From Dongia sedimenti (GTDB lineage Bacteria; Pseudomonadota; Alphaproteobacteria; Dongiales; Dongiaceae): 64,000 nucleotides of DNA. The stretch's first letter is position 1, and the number at the start of each line of letters is the position of its first letter. This document shows, in pieces, positions 8,597 through 17,900 of this stretch. A model generated the notes under the pieces. The model was not told the origin of the DNA. It saw only the letters and a list, made by a program, of their open reading frames with translations, and did not search any database. A program made the translations under genes and the position numbers. The stretch is from the NCBI GenBank assembly GCA_030715195.1, contig JAUYVI010000002.1:310001-374000 (forward strand), given 5' to 3'.

Positions 8597-9751
8597 ATGC
8601 AGCGTCTCGCGCCCCCGATCCCCAGCCTTTCCCTGCCGCGGCTCGCCCGCCTCGGCATCATGCTCCTGGCCCTGGCTGCGACCGCGATTCCCGCCGCCGC
8701 CACCTCCCGGATCAAGGACATCGCCGACTTCGAAGGCGTCCGCGAGAACCAGCTGGTCGGCTACGGCTTGGTGGTCGGGCTCGACGGGACCGGCGACGAC
8801 ATGAAGAAGAAGGCGCCGTTCACCCGGGAGAGCCTGATCGGCATGCTGGAGCGCCTGGGCGTGAAAGTTAACCGCGGCGATACCGATCTCGAAACCAAGA
8901 ACCTGGCCGCCGTCATGGTCACTGCGACCCTCCCCGCCTTCGCGCGCCAGGGCAGCGAGATCGATGTCAGCGTCTCGTCGCTCGGCGACGCCACCAGCCT
9001 GCAAGGCGGCACCCTGCTGGCGACCCCGCTGATCGGCGCCGACGGTGAAGTCTATTCCGTCGCCCAGGGCGGCATCACGATCGGCGGCTTCAAGGCGACC
9101 GGCGCGGCCGAGACCATCGTTCGCGGCGTGCCGACCAGCGGCCGGATCGTGCGCGGCGGCATCGTCGAGCGCGAGATCCCCTTCGAGCTCAACCAGTTGA
9201 GCAGCCTGAAGCTGGCCCTGCGCAACCCGGATTTCACCACCGCCCAGCGCATTTCCGACGCGATCAACGCCGCGGTCGGCGCCGGCACCGCCGTGCCGCT
9301 GGATTCCGGCACGGTCCAGCTGAATTCCGCCCAGTTTCCCGGCGGCCCGGCCGCCCTCATCACCAATGTCGAGCAGCTGCCGATCGAGCCCGATCAGCAG
9401 GCCCGCGTCGTCATCGACGAGAATACCGGCGTCATCGTCATGGGCGAAAACGTCCGGATCAGCAAGGTCGCGGTCGCCCAGGGGAACCTGACCATCCGCG
9501 TCACCGAGACCCCGCAGGTTTCGCAGCCCTCGCCCTTCTCCTCGACCGGCGTGACTGTGGTCGTCCCCCGCACCGATATCGAGGTGCAGGAAGACCGCAA
9601 TCGCAAACTTGCGGTGCTGCCCACCAGCCTCACCCTCGAGCAGTTGGTGACCGGCATCAACTCGCTCGGCGTCGGCCCGCGGGATCTGATCTCCATCCTG
9701 CAGTCGATCAAGGCGGCCGGCGCCCTGCAGGCGGACATCGTCACCCAATGA
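8597..9751 (+). CDS. flgI: Flagellar P-ring protein FlgI
   Basis: Forms the peptidoglycan-associated P ring around the flagellar rod. The chosen start gives 384 residues with a Sec signal peptide (hydrophobic core about 16-32, cleaved after AAAT or nearby). The mature family start follows: SRIKDIADFEGVRENQLVG, then GYGLVVGLDGTGDD. Further matches are NLAAVMVTATLPAF and the terminal TLEQLVTGINSLGVGPRDL. An ATG at 8537 would add 20 residues, but it overlaps the sigma-54 promoter and spoils the signal peptide. Its stop overlaps the flgJ start by four bases. Confidence 0.95.
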   Translation: MQRLAPPIPSLSLPRLARLGIMLLALAATAIPAAATSRIKDIADFEGVRENQLVGYGLVVGLDGTGDDMKKKAPFTRESLIGMLERLGVKVNRGDTDLETKNLAAVMVTATLPAFARQGSEIDVSVSSLGDATSLQGGTLLATPLIGADGEVYSVAQGGITIGGFKATGAAETIVRGVPTSGRIVRGGIVEREIPFELNQLSSLKLALRNPDFTTAQRISDAINAAVGAGTAVPLDSGTVQLNSAQFPGGPAALITNVEQLPIEPDQQARVVIDENTGVIVMGENVRISKVAVAQGNLTIRVTETPQVSQPSPFSSTGVTVVVPRTDIEVQEDRNRKLAVLPTSLTLEQLVTGINSLGVGPRDLISILQSIKAAGALQADIVTQ

Positions 9752-10068
9752 ACGCGGCCGCGACAGCCCCGACCTACACCGCCGACCCGCGCGCGATCGC
9801 GCAGGCCCGTGCGGCGGCGGCCAAGCAGGCGAACGAAGCGGCGATCGGCAAGGTCGCCGAGGACTTCGAGGCGTTCTTCGCCAGTGCCTATTTCGAGCAG
9901 ATGTTCTCCAGCATCAAGCCGGATCCGGTCACCGGCGGCGGCGAAGGCGAATCGATGTTTCGCTCGCTGATGATCCAGGAATACGGCAAGGCGGTCGCAC
10001 GGCAGCATTCCCTCGGCATCGCCGATGTCGTGAAGCGGCAGCTCCTGCAGCTGCAGGAACAGCAATAA
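9748..10068 (+). CDS. flgJ: Rod-binding protein, FlgJ N-terminal type
   Basis: A 106-residue protein equal to the rod-binding half of FlgJ, with no peptidoglycan hydrolase domain. This is the usual alphaproteobacterial form. The conserved segment KVAEDFEAFFASAYFEQMF and the following GGGEGESMFRSLMIQEYGK mark the family. It probably caps or scaffolds rod assembly in the periplasm, with a separate hydrolase making the wall opening. The ATGA overlap with flgI suggests coupled translation. Confidence 0.9.
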   Translation: MNAAATAPTYTADPRAIAQARAAAAKQANEAAIGKVAEDFEAFFASAYFEQMFSSIKPDPVTGGGEGESMFRSLMIQEYGKAVARQHSLGIADVVKRQLLQLQEQQ

Positions 10069-10082
10069 GGGATTCTCGTCTC

Positions 10083-10520
10083 ATGCCGAAATCGTCGCGC
10101 GTCACCGAACTGCTGGCCATCACCTCGCGGCTGATCAGCTGCCTGCAGCAGGAGATGGAAGCGATCCGGGCCATGCGCCCGGAAGCGCTGAAGCAGATGC
10201 AGGTGGAAAAGATCGCGCTGGCGGATACCTACCGTGCCTTCACCTTGGCGCTGAAGGAACCGAGTGACGAAAACCAGGCGATCAGCGGCGCTTTGAAGGA
10301 CGAACTGATCGAAGCGACCGAGCGGGTCCAGGCGGCGGTCACCGAGAACCTCCGCGCGCTCCGCGCCATGCGCGACGTCAACGAGCGGGTGATGCGCGCC
10401 GTGGTTTCGGCTCTCGACGAGAAACGCTCCAGCGTCACCGGCTACGATGCCCGTGGCTCACTGCGCAAAGGGCGACGGACGACCGCGGCCGAACCGGCCG
10501 CAGTGCAGCAGCGGGCGTAA
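10083..10520 (+). CDS. flgN: FlgN-like export chaperone
   Basis: A 145-residue helical cytoplasmic protein resembling the FlgN family. Its landmarks are the leucine-rich N-terminal helix ELLAITSRLISCLQQEMEAI, a central KIALADTYRAF, and a long helix with NLRALRAMRDVNERVMRAV. FlgN-type proteins hold the hook-associated proteins FlgK and FlgL for export; both are encoded at 37-41 kb. It lies 14 bp after flgJ in the same operon. The match rests on pattern and position, so a general flagellar assembly protein is also possible. Confidence 0.7.
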   Translation: MPKSSRVTELLAITSRLISCLQQEMEAIRAMRPEALKQMQVEKIALADTYRAFTLALKEPSDENQAISGALKDELIEATERVQAAVTENLRALRAMRDVNERVMRAVVSALDEKRSSVTGYDARGSLRKGRRTTAAEPAAVQQRA

Positions 10521-10527
10521 TACGGAA

Positions 10528-11031
10528 TCAGGCCTTGATGTCGACGTGGGCCACGGTAGCAACCGCGACAGTGCTCGGCGCCACCGACGGCGCGGCTGGC
10601 TGCGATGCGGCCGGGGCCGATGTGCCGCTCGGCGACGCCGTCGTCTGCGCGACCACGACGGTCCGCGGTCCGCTCTGCGCCTCCGGCGCGCCGACAGAAC
10701 CTTTATAGAGCTTCTGCTGCAGTTGAACCCGCTGGTCACGCTGGTTCGCGGCGTATTGCCGGAGATGGTATTCAGTGGGGATCTGAGTCACTTCCTGCCC
10801 GGTCTCCACATTCTGCTGCAGCAGAATGATCTTGCCGAAATCCGAGCGGTAGCTGAACTCGAAGGCGTTGTAGGCCGGGATCTTCTGTTGGGAAGCTGAT
10901 ATGACTTGAGTCTCGGCGACCGGTTCGCTGGGCTCCGGGCTGACGACGAACACGCCAGCACCCACCGCCACTCGCGTATCAAGCGAGAGCGATGCGCCTG
11001 AACTCCCCAACGTGTTGCCGATACTCAGCAT
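10528..11031 (-). CDS. FlaG-like protein with Ala/Pro/Ser-rich tail
   Basis: A 167-residue protein of uncertain function. Its middle, ILLQQNVETGQEVTQIPTEY, resembles the FlaG signature in which a strand is followed by TGE-v-QIP and a helix. FlaG affects filament length and cap assembly. The C-terminal 50 residues are a low-complexity Ala/Pro/Ser/Val tail. The start at 11031 (MLSIGNTLG) is preferred over an ATG nine codons upstream, which adds only a charged leader. The gene is divergent from flagellin A and converges on flgN. A possible but poor sigma-54 element lies on its strand at 11163-11176. Confidence 0.5.
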   Translation of the reverse strand: MLSIGNTLGSSGASLSLDTRVAVGAGVFVVSPEPSEPVAETQVISASQQKIPAYNAFEFSYRSDFGKIILLQQNVETGQEVTQIPTEYHLRQYAANQRDQRVQLQQKLYKGSVGAPEAQSGPRTVVVAQTTASPSGTSAPAASQPAAPSVAPSTVAVATVAHVDIKA

Positions 11032-11259
11032 TTCGTCTATCCGGCGGCGAAGCGCCAAACTCGATGTTTCGCCACGTATTCAACTAAAAACCTCTGCGCC
11101 CGGCAAAAATGCACCAAGTTGGAAACCGGGCACAGTTACAATAGGCCGGTTAACTCTTGGCCGCAAGACTTTAACCCTGGGAAGCACTGCCCAATAGTGT
11201 GATTCCTCAGATTTGACTGCAGGAATCTTCCTCTACCATTCCGATTCATGCAGCCCCCT

Positions 11260-11274
11260 GGGCGGTTCTTGCCG
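11260..11274. promoter_or_regulatory. Imperfect FlbD-type repeat, flagellin A distal
   Basis: GGGCG-GTTCT-TGCCG matches 8 of the 10 arm positions of CGGCA-N5-TGCCG. It lies about 120 bp upstream of the flagellin A sigma-54 promoter. Weak alone, it is supported by the second repeat at 11315. Confidence 0.35.
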
Positions 11275-11314
11275 ACCCGCAGCCAATCCTTCGGTCGGCA
11301 ATTCTGTTCCCTCC

Positions 11315-11329
11315 CGGCGATAATTGCAG
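11315..11329. promoter_or_regulatory. Imperfect FlbD-type repeat, flagellin A proximal
   Basis: CGGCG-ATAAT-TGCAG matches 8 of 10 arm positions of the repeat seen upstream of flgI and flagellin B. It lies 66 bp upstream of the sigma-54 -24 element. Confidence 0.4.
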
Positions 11330-11395
11330 GGTAAGCGCTCGCGTCTGCCCCAGAAAAATGCGCATTTTCTCCATGTATTACAACGTAATAGGAGT

Positions 11396-11411
11396 TGGCA
11401 CCGGGGTTGCA
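11396..11411 (+). promoter_or_regulatory. Sigma-54 promoter for flagellin A
   Basis: TGGCACCGGGGTTGCA is a full consensus match: TGGCAC, five bases, TTGCA. Transcription is expected near 11423, leaving a leader of about 70 bases. Confidence 0.9.
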
Positions 11412-11423
11412 TAAAGGGGGCGT

Positions 11424-11441
11424 GGCTGGATGTGACCAGCC
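11424..11441 (+). promoter_or_regulatory. Hairpin at the 5' end of the flagellin A leader
   Basis: GGCTGG (11424-11429) and CCAGCC (11436-11441) enclose the loop ATGTGA, right at the expected mRNA start. It could protect the transcript or be a target of FlbT, which acts on flagellin mRNA leaders in Caulobacter. The loop is also a minimal start-stop (AUG UGA). Confidence 0.45.
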
Positions 11442-11490
11442 TGACCGGGGCCAAAGGCAGCCGGTCCGCCGAGATTACGGGAGAACCCTG

Positions 11491-13731
11491 ATGGCAACGA
11501 ACGACATTCCATTGACGACTGGCATTCGCGGCAACCTGCTGCTCTTGCAGTCGACCCAGTCGCTGCTCGATCGCACGCAGCAGCGCCTGTCGACCGGCAA
11601 CAAGATCAACAGCGCGCTCGATGGGCCGGTCGCCTATTTCGCCGCCAAGGGTCTCAACAACCGCGCCGATGACCTCTCGTCCCTGAAGGACTCGATCGGC
11701 CAGTCGGTCAGCACGATCCAGACCGCCAACACGGCGGCCACCACGATCGGCAATTACCTCGACCAGGCGCAGGCCTTGATCAATCAGGCCCAGCAGAACC
11801 TCGGGTCGGACCCCAATTCGATCAGTCTTCGCAAGTCGCTGGCGACCCAGTTCAACACCCTGCTCGACCAGATCAACAAGCTGGCGCAGGGCGCCAACTA
11901 CAACGGCAAGAATCTGGTGATCGGCAACGGCCTCAGGCTCGACGCCACCTCGACGAGCAAGAGCTCGACCAATGCGATCCCGGGCGTCACCGGTGCCACC
12001 GTCAGCAATGTGATGACGACCGACGACTATGTCATCGCGATCAAGGGCGACGGCAAGATCACCGCCAATGCGACCGACGTCGCCAATGCCGAGCAGGACC
12101 GCGGCATCAGCAATGTCTCGGTCACGGGCTTCCAGAGCAAGGTGCAGGGCACCTTCAGCTCGCTGCAGGTCAAGATCACCGGCGGCATCGGCCAGGACAA
12201 GACCATCACCGTCACCGAGGGCACCGTCGCCTTCACTCAGACTTTCACCCAGGCACAGTGGAAGGCGGCGAACGCGACCGGCCAGGTGCTGAACTTCGAC
12301 CACCAGTTCGTCAGCGGCACCCACATCAACTTCGACGTCGATTTCGAACAGATCGAGGCGGTGCCGGACACCGCCGGCGTCGGCACCTCGACCATCGAGA
12401 AGTTCGCGGATCTCGGTGTCGGGGTCACCAATTTCAACGGCATCGGCGGCACCGTCACGCGGAGCGGCGCGAATCTCTCGGGCCAGCAGAAGCTGGCGGA
12501 CGGCCAGAACTCCTGGAATTTCGACACCGGCACGCCGCGCCTCACGATTGACGAAAAGACGATCCTGCAGTCGTCGCAGTACAATGCGGTTATCGGCGCC
12601 GCCTATGGCGGCGCGGCGGATGCCATCGCCGGCGCCCCGACCATCCCGTTGAGCGGAATCTCCAACGACTTCACCTATACCGTGACGGCCCATGCCGATC
12701 CGGCAAACTTCGACTTCGTCGCCGGCAAGTTCACCGCCTACAGCGTGACGGTGACCGGCCCCGGCGGCTCCTCGACCATCGTGGTCAATGCCGACGGCCT
12801 CTATTCCATCAACAGCATTGCCGACGGCACGCCGGCGCAGAGCGTCACCATCGATTTCCGCACCGGCGGCCTCGCCCGCACCACGATCGCCTCGGCCTCG
12901 GACGCGTCCCAGGTGCAATCGACCGCGATCGTGCTGGGCGGCGTGCTCGACGTCAGCAACATCTCGGTCGGCACGGTCTCCGGCTTCGCCAACAATGTGG
13001 CGACGCGCATGACCATCAACATGAAGACCGATGTCAGCGCCTCGACCTTCGTGCTGGACGACGGCTTCGGCGGCAAGGCGACCTTCACCGGCACGCTGGC
13101 GTCGTCGCAGACCCTGAACTTCACGATCTCCGGCGGCGTCAACAGCGGCGCCACCCTGGTCTTAAGCCTCGGCTCCAGCGTGCTGGCCTCCAACGCCAAC
13201 GGCCAGATCATCATGAACGCGATCGGCGCCTATACCGCGCCGCGGCAGGTGCAGTTCGACGTGCGGGCCGGCCAGACCGGCTTCACCTCCACGCTGACCA
13301 CGGCACAGGTCACCAACGCGACCGACGCCAACAACATGACGGTGCAGCTCGACGAGACCAACGTCGCGCATATCCAGGTCATCAGCAAGAACCTGCAGAC
13401 CGACGGCCAGGGGCTAGCGGTCGACCAGGCGCAGAACGGGTGGCTCGATCGGGCCGACCTCGAGAACGCGAGCAAGATGATCGCCGCGGCCAAGACCGAG
13501 TTGCAGGCGCAGAGCTCAGGGCTGAACAACAACCTCGACATCATCCAGGAGCGACAAAAGTTCACCGACTCCTTCGTGAACATCCTGGCCGAGGGCGCCA
13601 ACAAGCTGGTCCAGGCCGACCAGAACGAGGAAAGCGCCAACATGCTGCAGCTGCAGACCAGGCAGCAGCTCGGCACGATCACCTTGAGCCTGGCAAACCA
13701 GGCCCAGCAGGCGATCCTGAAGCTGTTCTGA
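11491..13731 (+). CDS. Flagellin A, large
   Basis: Filament subunit of 746 residues, much larger than the roughly 270-residue flagellins of Caulobacter. The N-terminal D0/D1 helices (NLLLLQSTQSLLDRTQQRLS, then TGNKINSALDGP) and the C-terminal helix (NEESANMLQLQTRQQLGTIT, then QAILKLF) are canonical. The central part, roughly residues 160-640, is a beta-rich insert of Thr-, Ser- and Gly-rich strands that would form surface domains. ATG at 11491 has GGGAGA six bases upstream. It shares its central motifs (for example VPDTAGVGTSTI) with flagellin B, so the two are paralogues. It is driven by its own sigma-54 promoter and followed by a strong terminator. The neighbouring TPR/glycosyltransferase suggests it is glycosylated. 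Confidence 0.95.
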   Translation: MATNDIPLTTGIRGNLLLLQSTQSLLDRTQQRLSTGNKINSALDGPVAYFAAKGLNNRADDLSSLKDSIGQSVSTIQTANTAATTIGNYLDQAQALINQAQQNLGSDPNSISLRKSLATQFNTLLDQINKLAQGANYNGKNLVIGNGLRLDATSTSKSSTNAIPGVTGATVSNVMTTDDYVIAIKGDGKITANATDVANAEQDRGISNVSVTGFQSKVQGTFSSLQVKITGGIGQDKTITVTEGTVAFTQTFTQAQWKAANATGQVLNFDHQFVSGTHINFDVDFEQIEAVPDTAGVGTSTIEKFADLGVGVTNFNGIGGTVTRSGANLSGQQKLADGQNSWNFDTGTPRLTIDEKTILQSSQYNAVIGAAYGGAADAIAGAPTIPLSGISNDFTYTVTAHADPANFDFVAGKFTAYSVTVTGPGGSSTIVVNADGLYSINSIADGTPAQSVTIDFRTGGLARTTIASASDASQVQSTAIVLGGVLDVSNISVGTVSGFANNVATRMTINMKTDVSASTFVLDDGFGGKATFTGTLASSQTLNFTISGGVNSGATLVLSLGSSVLASNANGQIIMNAIGAYTAPRQVQFDVRAGQTGFTSTLTTAQVTNATDANNMTVQLDETNVAHIQVISKNLQTDGQGLAVDQAQNGWLDRADLENASKMIAAAKTELQAQSSGLNNNLDIIQERQKFTDSFVNILAEGANKLVQADQNEESANMLQLQTRQQLGTITLSLANQAQQAILKLF

Positions 13732-13771
13732 TCGCGATCTTTCCTCAGGATTTCCCGGACCGCGACAGACC

Positions 13772-13810
13772 GGCCCGGCGACTTGCCCCAGTCGCCGGGC
13801 CTTCTTCCTT
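13772..13810 (+). terminator. Rho-independent terminator of flagellin A
   Basis: A perfect 12-bp stem, GGCCCGGCGACT with AGTCGCCGGGCC, and a six-base loop TGCCCC, followed by TTCTTCCTT. It lies 40 bp after the flagellin stop and between convergent genes, so it may also block transcripts from the TPR side. Confidence 0.88.
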
Positions 13811-13846
13811 GGACGGGTCGTTGTGCGGGCCGGCAGCGGCCGAGGG

Positions 13847-14917
13847 TCAGTCGTCGTTTCCGATCTTCACGACGGAAAGATCGAAGAGGCCGGAGCCCTG
13901 CAAGGCTTTGGGCTCGGGCGCTTTGGGGACGACCGTCGCGGCCGGCGTCGCCTCGCCGAAGTCGATGGTGAACGACGCATCGATCTCCTCGCCGCCACCT
14001 TTGAGCTTTCGAACCAGGTTCTGGATCTCGGTATCGCCCGGTGCCAGGCGCAGGGTGCGTTCGGCAACCGGCAGGGCTTCGTCCTTGAGATTCTGGCGCG
14101 CGAGTTCGATCGCCAGGAAGCGCCAAGCCGTGACCGATTTCGGATCGATCGAGGTCGCGCGCCGCAACCAGCGCAAGCCCACCTCGTTGTCATCGGCGCG
14201 CAGCGAAAGAACGGCGTAGTTGAAGGCTGCCAGGAACTGATCCGGCTTGAGCTCCAGGCTGCGCCGGAAGGTCTCGCGCGCCTCCTCGCTCTTGCCCTGC
14301 TCGCTCAGCAACCAGCCGAGCAGGGACAAGATCGCGGGATCATCCGCCGCCATGTCCAATCCGCGCCGGACCACCGCCTCGGCATCGGGGAAGCGGCCGA
14401 GCACACCGAGGCATTCGCCCCAGCTGGCGAGGGAGCCGGCGTCGAGGCTGCCCAACGCCGACGCGCGATCGAAGGCCTCGACCGCACCGGCCCGGTCGCC
14501 GAGATCGCGTCGGCCGAGTGCCAAATTCTGCCAAGCCATGAAATTCTTCGGATCCAGCGCCAAGGCTTTCCGCACCGCATCGACCGCCTCTTGCGAGCGC
14601 TCGATCGCCAGGCAGGCCGCCGCGAGATTGTTCCAGTAGAGCGACTCTTCGGGGCGTGCCTCGACCGCCCGGCGCAACAATTCCAGACCGGCCTCGGTTC
14701 TGCCGGTGCGGGCATAGATCATGCCCAGCTGATGGCTGACCTCGGGCTGGTCGGGATCGGCCTTGTAGAGCGGCTCGAGCAAGGCCTCTGCCCCGGCGAG
14801 ATCGCCGACCTGTGCCCGCGAAATCGCTTCCTCGATCTTGGCGGCGGAGGCGGTCTTCCCGCGCCCCGTCCGCTCCTGTTTCGCCGCCGCGCGGCGGTCT
14901 TTCCGATTCATGGCCAT
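13847..14917 (-). CDS. Tetratricopeptide-repeat protein
   Basis: A 356-residue cytoplasmic protein made mostly of TPR units from about residue 26 to 300 (for example GMIYARTGRTEAGLELLRRA, then WNNLAAACLAIERSQEAVDA). It starts with a basic leader, MAMNRKDRRAAAKQ, and ends in an unstructured tail. No catalytic domain is present. It is the second gene of a two-gene operon behind the TPR/glycosyltransferase, with a 12-bp gap, and converges on flagellin A. A likely role is to bind flagellin or its chaperone during glycosylation or secretion. That is inferred from context only. Confidence 0.85.
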   Translation of the reverse strand: MAMNRKDRRAAAKQERTGRGKTASAAKIEEAISRAQVGDLAGAEALLEPLYKADPDQPEVSHQLGMIYARTGRTEAGLELLRRAVEARPEESLYWNNLAAACLAIERSQEAVDAVRKALALDPKNFMAWQNLALGRRDLGDRAGAVEAFDRASALGSLDAGSLASWGECLGVLGRFPDAEAVVRRGLDMAADDPAILSLLGWLLSEQGKSEEARETFRRSLELKPDQFLAAFNYAVLSLRADDNEVGLRWLRRATSIDPKSVTAWRFLAIELARQNLKDEALPVAERTLRLAPGDTEIQNLVRKLKGGGEEIDASFTIDFGEATPAATVVPKAPEPKALQGSGLFDLSVVKIGNDD

Positions 14918-14929
14918 CTCAAAATCCGA

Positions 14930-17900
14930 TCAACCTGCACGCATCTGATCCAACAGGCTCAAGACTTGCGCCACCTCGGCCTCGCGCGGTCCTTGGGGCG
15001 CCGTCACCGTCCGCAACGCAGCGAACCAACGACACTCGGCAGCGGTCAGGCCCCACCACCAGTGGTCGACCGGCCGCTTCAGCTTGATCGTCGGCTTGCC
15101 CATGGCGCCTGCCAGGACGGCAGTCAGATCTTCAACCGCGATCACAATATCGCAAGCCTGAACCTGCACAGCGTAATCGCCGAGATCGCTGGAAAAGTCC
15201 ACCCGGCGATCGAAGATCAGGTCGCGGCCGGTGCGCTCGGCGAAATCCGCCAGCTCCGCCTCGGCGGAGCCCGGGTGCAGCGCCACCACCATCACATCCG
15301 GCCGATCGATCAAGGGCAACCAGGCATCGAGCGGGGTCGGCCATTGCGGCGCGGTCTTGGCGTGGCGCCAGGAGAGGCCGACCAGCTTTCGTCCCTGCGC
15401 CGTCGCTTGATACTCCTGGCGCAACGTCGCGACCCTTGCCGGATCGGCGGTCACCAGCGCTTTCTGTCGCGTCGGGAACTGGCTGTTCGTGGCGCGCAGG
15501 CGGCCGGCCAGATTGCCGAGCGTGCTCACGACCTGGAAATTGCGCTCCTGCAAGAACTCGGGCGTCAGATCCTTCCGCGCCAGCACCTCGACCGAAGGAA
15601 AGCTCGCGACCATCAGCGAAACCAGCCGGGGATCGCATTCCAGTGTGGTCTTGCGGCTCTCCTTGCCGACTTCCGGCACCAGCCCCGCGAACAGCACCTG
15701 CTCGATCAGATTGCGCTCGGCGCTGAGGAACAGGCGCTGCTTGCGCAAGCCGCCTTCGGACCAGGCCTTCGGCTGCTTCTCCGGATCGAGCGCCGCGAAA
15801 TAACCCGGCAGCACTTCGGGCCGAACCCCGTAGCGCCAGCGGAAACTCGGCCAGCCGGCCGCCCATTGCTCGAGGCGCAGCAGAATCTCGGCCAAGGCGG
15901 TATGCGCCGTGGCGTTGGACGGCTCGATCGTCAGCACGCGCTCGTAGTTCTTGCGGGCGAGTTCGAAATCGCCCTGCGCCGCCTGCAACCCGGCGAGAGC
16001 CATGCGGCTGGCCACGTTGTCGGGGTCGCGGCGCAGGACGCGCGCGAAGAAGTCCGTCGCCTCGTCATAGCGCCCGAGGTCGGACAGGATGCGGCCGCAA
16101 GCGACCGAGACTTCGTCGTTCTTCGGGAAACGCCGCGTGAGGTCGCGCGCCAGAGCCAACCCATGGTCCGCGTCGCCGGCCTTCGCCAAGGCTTGCGCCA
16201 TCTCGGCCTGAAGCTCCGGATCCTCGGGATCGAGCTCGATCGCGCGATGCAGGATGCCGACCGCATCCGACGCCTGACCCGCGCCGACGGCGGCTTTTGC
16301 GATCGCGCGCATCGCCTGTGCCTTGTCCACGCCATGGGCCAGCAGCATGCGGCCATACTGCTCCGCGTCGCCGACCCGGTTCGCCTTCACCATGGTCGCG
16401 AATGCGCGCCGCAGATAGGCCACCTCCGCCTGCTTCAAGGTCTCGTCGTCCAGCTTGGCGAGGCGGTCTGCGACTCGCTCGACCAAGCCGTCCCAGCCGC
16501 CATCCTTGCTGGGGCGGAAGAGTTCGAGGCTGTCGTACCAGACCGTGTCCGTGCGTTCGGTCTGCCAGCGCCAGTCGGAATTGAGCGGCAGCATGGCCCA
16601 GCACGGCTTGCCTAGGCCGCCGGCGAAGTGGACGGTGCTGTTATCGACCGAAATCACCATGTCCATGGCGGAGATCTGCGCCGTGAAGGGATCCATGTCC
16701 CCCATCGGATTGATCTCCTTGTCCCAATAGACCTTATCGCCGAGCTGCGCCTGCAACTCCTCCAGGTCACGGGTGATGTCGCCGTATTGCAGGTTGATGA
16801 AGGCGCAGTCCTCCATGTCGAACAGCGGCTTCCAATAGGGCAGCTCCAGCGAACGCATGGCGGAGCTGTCGCGGTTGCCGCTTCGCCACGAGATGCCGAT
16901 CAGCCGTTTGCCGGGGAACAACGCCTCATAGCGCTGCCGCAGCTTGGATTTCATTGCCGGGTCGGCCACCAGGACTCCGGCCTTGCCCGGCAGGTTCTCG
17001 ATATCGGCACCCAGCACCTGAAGCAGATCGCCGGCCGTGGTACGGGCCGCGATCGCCTCCAACGGGATATCCGGCGGCAGCTTATCGTCGTAGATGAACT
17101 GCATGTCCGGGAAGCTCCGCCGGAACACGTTCGCCATGCGGGGGATCGCCTTCGTGACGACGTCCCGGGCCTTCGCAGCGATGCCAGGAAACAGCACCGC
17201 CCACATGACGTAGTCGCCCACGCCTTGCTCGCATTGAACCAGCAGCTTGCCGTGCTTGATCGGGCTACCGTCCCATTCTGGAACCGGGAGCTTCCACAGC
17301 TTCTCCGAGCCCTCGCGCAACCAGCGGGTGTGGTGATACTGATGGAAAGTTGCCAAGTCGCCGAGCCGGAAGGAGTTCAGGGCGTAGATCATCTGCAGGC
17401 TCGGACGCGCCATGCCGCCCTTGAGCACCTCCGCGACAACCTCGTGGCCGCCGACGAAATCTCCATCCTGCATCAACGCAACGGCCAGATAGCGGTGAGC
17501 TGCCGGGTCGTCCGGATTGATCTTGATAAACTCGCGGACGATTTCCGCTGCCCGGTCCGAGCGATGCACCGAAACGAAGGTTTCAGCCGCCAGGTGCGCG
17601 ACCGGCCAATTGCGTGCGGCGAGATTGGCGAGATGCTCGCTATGCCTGGCCGCGGCTTCGCCTTCCTTGCGCCGCTCGGCGAGAGTCACCACCAGGGCGA
17701 GGGTGACAGCGGCGTCTGGAAAGCGCTTCAGAGAGCGACTGAGCGCACGATCCGCCTCATCGAGATCGCCATCCCGCATCATGATCGCCCAGGCAAGATA
17801 ATTGAGTGCACTACTGTCATCTTCATCGATGTCGAGGACTCGCCGGGCGACCTTCTCGACGCGATGGGGCGACCGCATGGTCTGCGCGGCACGGAGCAGG

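Larger units (their letters stand above)
11032..11490. promoter_or_regulatory. Divergent regulatory region upstream of flagellin A
   Basis: About 460 bp between the FlaG-like gene and flagellin A. It holds two imperfect FlbD-type repeats, a strong sigma-54 promoter and a leader hairpin, all listed separately. No gene is seen in it. Confidence 0.6.

Noticed and set aside
11098..11116. A possible minus-strand sigma-54 promoter for the FlaG-like gene (TTGGTGCATTTTTGCC)
   Set aside because: GG-to-GC spacing is nine, not ten, and the -24 element is poor. A second candidate at 11163-11176 has correct spacing but only the -12 half fits.
13823..16615. A 930-codon plus-strand open frame opposite the TPR genes
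   Set aside because: No recognisable domain, biased to Arg/Gln/Leu/Gly; the TPR and GT motifs lie on the other strand.
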